Source: Leuctra nigra
Lineage: Eukaryota > Arthropoda > Insecta > Plecoptera > Leuctridae
Reading direction: 5' to 3'
NCBI GenBank assembly: GCA_934045905.1
Contig: OW203767.1
Span: 11,349,073-11,413,072 of the forward strand
Length of the DNA: 64,000 bases
The notes under the pieces are model-generated. The model searched no databases, had not been told where the DNA came from, and worked only from the letters and a program-made list of their open reading frames with translations. The first letter of the stretch is position 1. The number at the start of each line of letters is the position of its first letter. The position numbers were made by a program, and so were the translations under genes. Of this stretch, positions 23,978 to 33,540 are shown piece after piece.

Positions 23978-24356
23978 CAAGGGCGTATCCAGGATTAAAT
24001 TTCGGGGGTGGGGGCGGACATTACTGATATTTTGAAAGATCACAGTGGAAAACAAGGGGTTCGGGGGCGCAGCCCCCGAGAATATTTTGGATCAAGGTCA
24101 TTCATTTAGGTGCAATTTTGAATCGCAGTGTATAGCTATTTGGAAAATTATAAATTACAAAATATCCAAAATTTGGAATTTTTTGGGAATTTAAACTCAA
24201 TTTTAACCATTTTGGAACGTTTTTGACATGATCTGTCAATTCATATGTGTTTTTTATTACATATTATTTTAAATGTGCTTATTTTCTTAGATGAAACCCT
24301 GATTTCGGGGGGGGTCCATGGCCCCCTCTGCCCCCCCCCCCCTGAATACGCCCTTG
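23978..24356. mobile_element. hAT-like MITE, 379 bp, 8-bp target duplication
   Basis: Ends CAAGGGCGTATCCAGG and CCTGAATACGCCCTTG match as inverted repeats with one mismatch. The 8-bp direct repeat CCTAATTC flanks both sides (23970-23977 and 24357-24364). The interior has GGGGGCGGAC, a GGGGCGCAGCCCCCG palindrome and a poly-C run next to the right end. No coding capacity remains. hAT membership rests on the duplication length and end structure. Confidence 0.85.
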
Positions 24357-24455
24357 CCTAATTCCATTGGAATTCGATTCCACGCAATGTTAATCGTCAT
24401 GGAATGACCGGATTCCATCAGAATGGAATTAGTAAAACGTTCTAGAATAGGCCTC
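24357..24455 (+). repeat. ~95-bp palindromic repeat, copy 1
   Basis: Shares GATTCCACGCAATGTTAAT, a central GGAATGACCGGATTCC and the end TAGAATAGGCC with 58185-58287. Both copies are roughly self-complementary (GGATTCC/GGAATCC words on both sides), suggesting a small foldback element. The adjacent hAT-like MITE inserted at its left edge. Confidence 0.55.
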
Positions 24456-26096
24456 GAGCTCTATCCATTGTAACAGCTATCTTCTACACGCCCTAGGCAG
24501 ATATTTGCACCACCCCTGCTCCTCTATGCACACTTCATATCTTGTGAAGAGCCCCGTCTGTAAGCAGAGATATGCCTCCGAAAACCGCTAAATATCTCCA
24601 AGACGACGTGCCTAGAGTTAACAAACTTTTATGCGAAAGGAGATGAAATTTTTAAATATCTCGTTTTTTTTAATTTCCTTCCATGGAAATTGTTTGCTAG
24701 GGGTTCTAATTTGCTTTTTATAGAAAAATTAATTAAAAAATTCCATTGATATCGCATAAAAAGTCAACGAGATCCGGACACAAAAAAATCATGAAATTCA
24801 TTGCAAATGAACAGCTTTATAATTACTTCGGAAGCGCCTCGGACAGACTTGTAAGATTCTTGCCATTTCTTAGTGAAGTCAAGAGGAAACTCGACAAAGG
24901 TAAGATTTCGCCCTGCAGTTACCCTCACTTACCGCGAATATAATCAAGTTTGCAAGTATGGAAAGAAGTCTCAGAGAAAAGATCAAAACATCAACTAATT
25001 TTCTAATGTTTATAAATGGATAGTCCAATTTAAATTTAAAATATGAACTTTCCTTTTTTATTTTAGACACGCCAGAAAATTATTAATATGAGATCAAATT
25101 ATCGAGTTCAGTGAAAGAAGACAATGCATAAAAAGTGCTCAATTTATTGGGTTAGATTAATGCGTTTTACAGCTTTCAAATTGTCAAAAGACCTCTTAAA
25201 TACAAAGGTAGCTCTACTAATCGAGTTTACCTGACTTTAAAATTGACTTTTAACAGCTAAGGGCCTACCCACTGACGTAACGGCGACAACGTACAACGCT
25301 GACATAACGCTGAAATGCGACTATTGCGTCAATTGTATACATTGAACTTCTCATATTCAACATTTCCTACCCATCCGTCGCGTCAACGACGGGAGGTAAA
25401 AGCTCTAAAAACTCATGAATATCCCACGAAATTGAGACATTTTGTCTGTATTGTATTCCCTTTCCTCTCGAAATGAAGAAAAGTTGTCGTACAAAATGTT
25501 TCACCCTCCACGTCACGCTCACAGAAGATCTAGGAGTCCGGACTTGAAGATTCTCGCGGGAGTTGCGACCCCACTTCCCGCCAAGGGACACGCACGTTCG
25601 CCGGACCGGACGAAATGTCGTCTACATCCACCCTGACAAGGCCGGATGCCCCATCATTAATATTCACCCCAACAGTATCAGCTACATGACAGAAGATGAA
25701 ACAACGACCTGATTGGTCCTGCCAATTATCCAATCAGAGGTTTCACACGCGGATTTGGTCAGATGACCCACGGTCATTAGAATGGTCACGTGATTGAAAG
25801 TCATTCTGAAGATGATTTTATTGATGCAAAATGCCAGTTCTAAATTCTAATGATAATAGTAAATGTTGTCTAATCCAGAGATATCACAAGTGAGGTATTT
25901 GCCTCCAGTCTCGTAATTGTTAACAAAAACTGTTGTTTTGGCGAAGTTAACTTGTGTCGGTATTTAATTACTTTCGTTTAATTTGCATCAAATGACAAAC
26001 AATTTCTATGGTCGAGATTCTGTGTAAAGTAAAATAACAAGTACTTTCCATCTTATTCACTTTCCATCGAGAATAACATTTTATGAATCTATTAAT
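24456..26096. other. Intron 1 stretch, no gene seen
   Basis: Short frames at 25367-25733 lie in a slightly GC-richer patch with overlapping frames on both strands and no protein similarity that I recognise. No element boundaries or RNA genes are evident. Confidence 0.4.
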
Positions 26097-27025
26097 CTAG
26101 TGGAGCGGTCGCTCCACCCAGCCAAGTCGTACCGTACACTCACACTCACTCAACATACCGTAAATGCCTAATAAACTGAGGAGCAAACCAACCACTTTTA
26201 CTGTAAGCAACAACATGGCATTTTCGGCCTACTGGATCTTAAAATTGGAAAATCTCACATTGTTGCAAAATATCTTAATTTCGAGCTATGGCCCACCCCA
26301 CCCCATATACCGAATTTGGGAACAATAGGGTATGTCATTTTCGTGCTAGAGGGCCGTGAAATATGTAAAATTACACCACTTTCTGATTCTGAAGATGATG
26401 ATTCTGATGATATCAGGAAACACTGTTGACAGCGCCACAGCCTAAACGGCTGAGCCGATCGATCTGAAATTTTTACCATATATGCACTTTTGGCGTCTGA
26501 TGATACCTTGTCCTTACGAATTTTTTGTGCCACCATTTTGAAACCGGAAGTGACGTCATATCTTAAAAACTGATGGACCAATTGGGACGAAACTAGCGCC
26601 AAACGATTCGGATGGTCTTCTCAATGAAATATCAACAGTCAAAATAGAAATGTACTTTTACCGAAACCGGAAATGACGTCATAAAAATGCCAAATTTGAA
26701 TGAAATCATCTCTTATAACAATAACTACATATTCAGAAGGCTTATAATGTTACATAGCATTTAAAGACACAAATTTTAGGTGGCAGTGAAGTCAGCCGCC
26801 ATTTTGAAAACCGGAAGTGATGCCATAACTCGAGAACGGCTGGACCAGTTGGAACGAAACTTGCGCTATACTTTATAGCATATCATTTATGGCATATACA
26901 TAGTAACAAGCACAACTTTCTTAGCAACCAAATCAAAAAGGCGTATTTTTTTAAAGGAATTATAGTCTTTGGTTGCACAATATATGCTACAAATTGTAAG
27001 AATAAACTGAAAAAAGGAATGATAT

Positions 27026-27397
27026 CCCATAAAAAACACTCCGTGTAAAAATACCAGCCAAGTCTCTTCAACTAAAAAAAAAATAGAAAAAATCTAAAAA
27101 TTCAGCACTGAAAAGTAGTGATATCAAAAAAAGGCCAAGTCAAAACTTTTAAAAATTACTTGGCGCATCGTTTTTCTATGGGATTATAGATATATTTTAT
27201 GTATAGATGAGTATATTTGATTACCGACCTACTTCTATACTATTTATATGCACGATGCGCCAAGTAATTTTTAAAAGTTTTGACTTGGCCTTTTTTTGAT
27301 ATCACTACTTTTCAGTGCTGAATTTTTAGATTTTTTCTATTTTTTTTTTAGTTGAAGAGACTTGGCTGGTATTTTTACACGGAGTGTTTTTTATGGG
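27026..27397. mobile_element. Perfect-armed hairpin module A (145-bp arms)
   Basis: Positions 27026-27170 and 27253-27397 are exact reverse complements around an 82-base loop. The ends read CCCATAAAAAACACTCCGTG and its inverse. Perfect arms mean recent origin or repeated gene conversion. It shares the CACTCCGTGTAAAAA end and the CTTGGCGCATCG inner edge with module B and with the degenerate copy at 7073-7380. Confidence 0.9.
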
Positions 27398-27630
27398 TTT
27401 GAATTACACCAACGATTTTGTTGACGCAATCAATTTAATGTAAGGTCACTTGGGGCTGTGCATAAAGGACGTCACGCTAAAAATGGGATATTTTGACACC
27501 CCCCCCCTCCCCCTGTCACGCTGTGTCACACTTTTCGAGACCCCCCCCCCCCCTAAAAGGACGTCACAAATCTATCTCTACCCCCCCCCCCCCCCCCCTT
27601 TAAATAGAATATTTTTTACTGTAAAATGTA
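27398..27630. repeat. GTGACGTCC/poly-C repeat, left copy
   Basis: Contains GGGGCTGTGCATAAAGGACG, several poly-C runs and CTGTCACGCTGTGTCACAC. An inverted counterpart lies just outside the foldback element at 30661-30772. This poly-C/GACGTC repeat type separates hairpin modules A and B. Confidence 0.7.
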
Positions 27631-28910
27631 TCCCAGAAAAAAACACTCCGTGTAAAAAAGGCAGCCAAGTCTCTTTACTTTAAAAAAATTCAACACCGAA
27701 AAGGAGTGATATCAAAAAAGGAGCCAAGTCAATGACATTTCCAAATATTTAATCGTATCTTTGAAATAAAAGTATAAACACCGAGAAATACTTTACAAAA
27801 GGACTTGGCGCATCGTTTTTTTAAAGACATCATTCTATCCTAAAAGTGGAAAGAAATTTACAAGTAGGTACATTTTCCTCTTTCTATTAGAGCCAGAATC
27901 TATGAATCAAGCTACTTTTAGTAATGACTATTTTATAGTTTTGTCAATGGCGATAGAAGCATGATTTTATGCTGTAATATATAAGTAATATAAGGGTGAA
28001 AGAATTACATAACAATTGGAAGTGGTGAGAATGTAGGTTTCTTTGGAAAACTTCCATGGAGTCAGGAGTCAGGATCCTCATCAGTGTGTTGTGTCTAATG
28101 TCCGCCCGTCCGATCGGGTAGCTCAGTTGGTAGAGCTCTCGCCCGGCAAGTGAGAGGTCCCAAGTTCGTGCCCCGGTTCGGTCGGATATTTTTCACAACA
28201 CACATCCCTTCATATCAATTGGAAGTGGGCTCATACATATTCTTGCAGTACTGTTAATATGGCGATATTAGACTGGTATCTTTTCATAATTTGATCTTGA
28301 CTGAAGGAAATCATGAAACGTTGTCAAATAATTACTAACTAATGGAACACAATTATATATTTTTGAAGTGTCAAGTGTATAAAGTTAAATTTTTTAATAG
28401 AAATTCAATATGACTGTCTTCTTTGTGAAATGTATTTTTATAAAATGTGTATTAATAGAAATTGTTACATGATGAGAAGGTATAACGCATGAGACTTAAT
28501 TATATTCACCACGAAACAATATTACGAAGATAACTATTGTGTATATTTATAGAAAGCATAGACAACAAGTTTCATAGCGTATATATTCATATAGAAAATA
28601 TTTTACAGAAGGTATGTATAATATGTACCTAATTGAAAGATGTTTCCCTATTATTCTAAACATTCAAAATGACGGTTGTATATAAATGGCACATGCTTAT
28701 GAATAGAAAAATGTCTTTAAAAAAACGATGCGCCAAGTCCTTTTGTAAAGTATTTCTCGGTGTTTATACTTTTATTTCAAAGATACGATTAAATATTTGG
28801 AAATGTCATTGACTTGGCTCCTTTTTTGATATCACTCCTTTTCGGTGTTGAATTTTTTTAAAGTAAAGAGACTTGGCTGCCTTTTTTACACGGAGTGTTT
28901 TTTTCTGGGA
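27631..28910. mobile_element. Perfect-armed hairpin module B (200-bp arms, 880-base loop)
   Basis: Positions 27631-27830 and 28711-28910 appear to be exact reverse complements. The termini are TCCCAGAAAAAAACACTCCG and its inverse. The loop is AT-rich and contains a tRNA-derived SINE at 28108-28200. No open frame of interest is inside. It belongs to the same family as module A but differs in arm sequence, so the two are not simple duplicates. Confidence 0.9.
28108..28200 (+). mobile_element. tRNA-derived SINE, family C
   Basis: A box TAGCTCAGTTGG is consensus, followed by GAGCTCTCGCCCGGCAAGTG. The B-box region (AAGTTCGTGCCCC) is degenerate. The tail GATATTTTTCACAACACACA is shared with 31751-31840. 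Because the B box is damaged this copy is probably not an active Pol III gene. Confidence 0.6.
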
Positions 28911-29049
28911 TATCACTTCTTTTGTTAGTTTATTCATACAGCTTGTAGCACAGCTTGTGTCCGTGCAAGAACTTATTTCTTTAAAAAAATACGCCTATGC
29001 CGATTTGGATACTTAGAAAAGTTGCGTTTGGTATATAAGATTAAAATAA

Positions 29050-29640
29050 TTATCCAAGAAGAATAGCTTTAAGTTTCGTTACAATCGGTCCAGCCGTTTT
29101 CGATATATGACGTCACTTCCGGTTTTAGCAATGGCGGCCGAAAATAATGTCGTCTTGAATTCATAATTATTACTCCTACACATTTCCAAAATTTGGTTGC
29201 AATCGGTACAGCCGTTTTTGATATATGACGTCACTTCCGGTTTTAACAATGGCGGCCGAAAATAATGTCGTCTTGAATTCATAATTATTAGTACAACACA
29301 TTTCCAAAATTTGGTTGCAACCGGTACAGCCATTTTCGATATATGACGTCACTTCCGGTTTTAACAATGGCGGCCGAAAATAATGTCGTCTTGAATTCAT
29401 AATTATTAGTACAACACATTTCCAAAATTTGATTGCAATCGGTACAGCCATTTTCGATATTTGACGTCACTTCCGGTTTTAACAATGGCGGCCGAAAATA
29501 ATGTCGTCTTGAATTCATAATTATTAGTCCAACACATTTCCAAACTTAGGTTGCAATCGGTACAACCGTTTACGATATATGACGTCACTTCCGGTTTTAA
29601 AAATGGCCGCCGAGAACACTGCAACCTTGAATTTATAATT
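29050..29640. repeat. 118-bp tandem array, five units, CRE/ETS/ATGGCGGC
   Basis: TGACGTCACTTCCGG starts at 29108, 29226, 29344, 29462 and 29580, a constant period of 118. In each unit it is followed by AATGGCGGC (or AATGGCCGC in the last) and by TTCATAATTATTA. The left arm of the foldback element carries about three related blocks (26544, 26667, 26811), so the array is an expansion on the right side. Frames on the minus strand repeat with the unit and are not genes. Confidence 0.93.
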
Positions 29641-30660
29641 ATTTACAAAGTACGTTTACTTATATCTATTTTAAAGTATAAAGTGGTGAATTTAGCGTCA
29701 TTTAGCATATTTATGACGTCATTTCCGGTATAGGTCATAAAATGTGTGACGTCATTTCCGGTTTCGATATTTGAATCATCAAATATTACTGATTACATAA
29801 AGTTGACCGTCTAAATCGTTTAGCGCTGGTTTTGTTCTAATCTGTTTAGCCGTTTTTGAGACATGATGTCACTTCCGGTTTCAAAATGGCGGCTTCCGGT
29901 TGGTTTTATAACAAGTCAAATGAAATATCAAAAGTACAAACGTTACATAAATATCAAGACAATCGGATCAACAGTTGTTGCTGAAATGCAAATCGATGTA
30001 TATTAAATTTCATAACGTCATTTCCGGTTTATTTAAAATAATGTTCAGTCTTTTGATATTGATAATCCATATAGATGACCGTCTGAAACGATTGGCGCAA
30101 ATTTCGTTCCGATCGGTCCAACCGTTGACGAGATATGACGTCACTTCCGGTTTCAAAATGGCGGCACAAAAAATTCATGGGGACAAGGTTAAATCAGACG
30201 CCAAAAGTGCACACGTGGTAAAAATGTGAGATCAATCGGTTCAGCCGTTTAGGCTGTGGCCTGTTTACCGGATTTGAGCTCCAGCCTACTACTACTAAGA
30301 TTATTATTATGAAAACCGCCCTAAAACACAGTTTTCACGGCCCTCTAGCGCGCAAAGGGCGTAACCTATTGTTCCCAAATTTGGTATATGTTGTAGGGTG
30401 GGCCATAGCTCGAAATTAAGATATTTCGCAACAATGTGAGATTTCTCAATTTTAAGATCCAGTAGGCCGAAAATGCCACTTTGATGCTTACAGTAAAAGT
30501 GGGTTTGCTCCAGCCTTTATATGAGAGTGTGCGCGCGCCGTACGACTTGGCTGGCGTGGAGCGACCGCTCCACTAGATCATAATTTCTCGTTTTTAGCGA
30601 AATTTTCGGTCCCGACGTATCTACTGAAATTTAAAATGCTTGAAAATATCTATATCAAAA

Positions 30661-30772
30661 CGTGACGTCCTACTGCCTCCAGTACCCCCCCTCCCCCCTG
30701 TCACACTGTGTCCTATACTAGTGCACCCCCCCTCCCCCCCTTAAGCGTGACGTCCTCTATGCACAGCCCCCT
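30661..30772. repeat. GTGACGTCC/poly-C repeat, right copy (inverted)
   Basis: Reads ACGTGACGTCC, poly-C blocks, CTGTCACACTGTGTCC, poly-C again, then GTGACGTCCTCTATGCACAG. It is the inverse of 27452-27575. It starts about 85 bases beyond the right end of the foldback element. Confidence 0.7.
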
Positions 30773-33540
30773 TACAATTTCGTGGAGAACTGTTCATCGA
30801 CATTAATTTTCCAGGAAATTTTCTATTCTCATTTAAATTAAGTCCTACAGTATTACGTCCGACCTTAATGGTTTGTATATATAATAGAGTTTAGTTATGT
30901 TATCTGTATTTGATTACTTTCTCCAAGTTCATTAATTTAAGTTAACAATACTAAAAGTTGCGAAGAGTTGATAAGAATATTCTCGAATGAAAACGCGTTT
31001 CTTTACAGCAAAGAAGCTAGTCAAAGTAATCCAATAATAAGCAAGAATCTGGCTCTAGATTTCCAGTATCAATTCTTGAATCCACCTTGGAAGCATTCCT
31101 CCCTACTCGGTCCGATATTCTCTCTGGAGGGTCGATACTGTGAATGATGAGACAGGGTAGCAGTTCATTTCTCTTGCATAGTTCCACAAACTCGCAAGCC
31201 TTTGTCTTCGTCGGCTCGTATTATAAAACATTCGCTCACTGCGTGGCTGGATCAGAAGATTCATCCCGGGAACGTGCAGGAATACGATTTAGATGATAAT
31301 ACAGCATCTGTCCCTAAAAGTGATAGAATCTTGTTACATCTGATGGAGAAGGTGTTTGCCTCGGATGCAAACTAGCATCATTAAAGCACCAGGTACTCCG
31401 CCATCCGAAGGGGTTGACTTATCATATAAATAACATCCATACCAATACACCCGGGAGTTTTACTAATCAATAAAGAATGAAAGCATCTATGCTCATATAT
31501 TGATAATTTTATATGAATATATGTATATCTTTTAATGAGGCCCTAAAATATGCAAAACAATTTTTCCTTGAAGTTTTCCGATATTCTCAAGTGCAGAAAA
31601 TTGATATTAAAACTACCTCCTAAAGTTTCAAATTTCTAGAATGAAATATGAGTCTTCAGGTAATGATAAAGTGGTGAAATTTAATGCTGTACAACAGTCC
31701 CCAGGTATGAGACAGCCCCCAGTCTGATACACTCATGACTACAATTTCACTTTGACTCAGTTGGTAGATCACTCGCCCGGCAAGTGTAACGTTCCGGGTT
31801 CGAGACCAAGTTCCACAAGATATTTTTCACATCGCACATACTATAGATATATTTTATGATATTGACCGTTTTTTAATAAATTGTATTTATGTTAATACTC
31901 AACTTGAGTATTAAGACAAACAATAAGAATAACAACAATAAGACAAACCAACCAAACTTAAATACACGACCAACATAAACAATAAGCTTTCACAATGAAT
32001 ACGAATATTTAAAATCCATGCAAAACAGAAACTTTAAAATATTTTGTTCAACAAGCATATCTTTCAGACCGGAAATCTTTCTCCATAAACCATTTTACTA
32101 AGTTATTTATTATTATTCTTTTAAAAAGTTGTAAGGACTTCTTTCATTGAAACTCTCTTATTCTTCTGAGCAGACAACACAACACCATCTAAGTCTAACC
32201 AAGTAGTTCAGACACCTTTGCGCTGACAATTTGTTAAATACTTAAATACTTAACGTCAGAACCCCAATAAACTCTGGAATCAGAGTACTGTGTATACATC
32301 GAACCAACGGTGAAAACTTAGCTCGTTACTTCTTAGCTTTAGAACAAATCCCTTCCAACTAAAGTAATGTACATTTTAACTTTGTATATTTATATATTAG
32401 TACTGTTATTCTTCATTCACAATCAACTTGAACTGCACAAGTTCGATGTGTCTGTCTACTGCTCGGCTATCCTGATTATGGTTTTACGTGATTATTCAAC
32501 ACCATCATTCAGCCATAATTTATGTCTGTCACTGTGCTTGTAGCGGAATGGGAGCCTTGTTTATAAACCAATTTAAAACACATTTCATTTTATTAAATAA
32601 AAAAATAAAATGAAATAGTACCTATAGGAAAATAAATATGCGTTGGTTGTTGTCTCTATAAATAGATTGGAAACTCCACGATCTTGGTTGGCTCTTATTA
32701 ATTCTTTAGCATTGAGTGTCAAGTTGTCCTGTTTCGTATTGCGTCATAAGAGTACTAATTGAAACTAGTTTAAAAACTCAAAGCTCAAAGAAACACTTAA
32801 GCTCAGCCTATTTAGAAATAATTTTGTAACACAAATTTTTAGAAACGGTTTTACAGCTAATTTACAAGATTTTGATATTAAAGTCACGTCCAAAAATAGC
32901 AAAAACGATAAAAAAATGTCCCCGCGGGATTTAATCTGAACATAGCGAAACCGCACAAGTCTGTGACTTTGATCGCTCAGCAGGAATATAATATAAAGCT
33001 TTTAAAAGCAGTTTGAATGAAATCTGCTCTCGTCTCGATCCATTAAACGCACCCGCGTACGTCATCTGTTGTGCGTGCGACGTGCGTCATTAATCACCGC
33101 CTCCTCGATTGCGACATGACATCTCCTCCCTTGTAGATCACCGCCTTCTGAGACAGACATTGACGCTGCTCGGTCGGTATCTCGAGTCGACTGTTATTAC
33201 CGACGGAGGCGAAGGGAATTCCAACGCGAGCCGAATAAAATCTAACGCGGTGTTTTGCTACAAAGTTTTCGCTTTCGAATGACAACGGTTATGTTCGTGG
33301 ACATTTCGTGAGGGTTCTCAGGCAACTTTCAAATCGACATTTTCGAACTAGAACTTATTATATTATTTCAGTGATGTAAATAAACCATCTTCAACTTGAC
33401 TTGGATGTAGTCAGAAGAAAAGCTGGATCATTTGAGAAAATCCTATTTTGAGCTTTCACAAAAAATTAACGTATCGTTAATCTTCATTTTTTTAATTTTA
33501 ATCTCTGTAAAGAAAGATTATTTCTAAAGAATAAGATAAC
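30773..33540. other. Intron 1 stretch with one SINE
   Basis: AT-rich, no gene. The only recognised element is the family C SINE at 31751-31840. The patch 33030-33240 is somewhat GC-richer with short frames on the minus strand and nothing recognisable. Confidence 0.4.
31751..31840 (+). mobile_element. tRNA-derived SINE, family C, diverged
   Basis: Contains TTTGACTCAGTTGGTAGATC (eroded A box), CACTCGCCCGGCAAGTG, a good B box (GGTTCGAGACC) and the tail AGATATTTTTCACATCGCAC. It aligns with the copy at 28108-28200. Confidence 0.6.

Larger units (their letters stand above)
26097..30576. mobile_element. Compound foldback element, ~4.5 kb
   Basis: The outer ends are CTAGTGGAGCGGTCGCTCCA and its near-exact inverse TGGAGCGACCGCTCCACTAG. 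From them, the left arm (26097-27025) and right arm (28911-30576) are inverted copies over their whole length, including the GGCCATAGCTCGAAATTAAG block, CRE/ETS-type blocks and AAAAAATACGCC near the centre. The right arm is longer because a 118-bp unit is tandemly amplified. Two smaller perfect hairpins (27026-27397 and 27631-28910) occupy the centre. No transposase-like frame is visible; the minus-strand frames at 29079-29624 are translations of the 118-bp array. The superfamily is unknown. Confidence 0.8.

Noticed and set aside
29079..29624. Four overlapping minus-strand frames with repeated similar peptides
   Set aside because: They translate the 118-bp array, starting at different units. 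The periodic protein has no known domain and the frame is kept only by chance stops.
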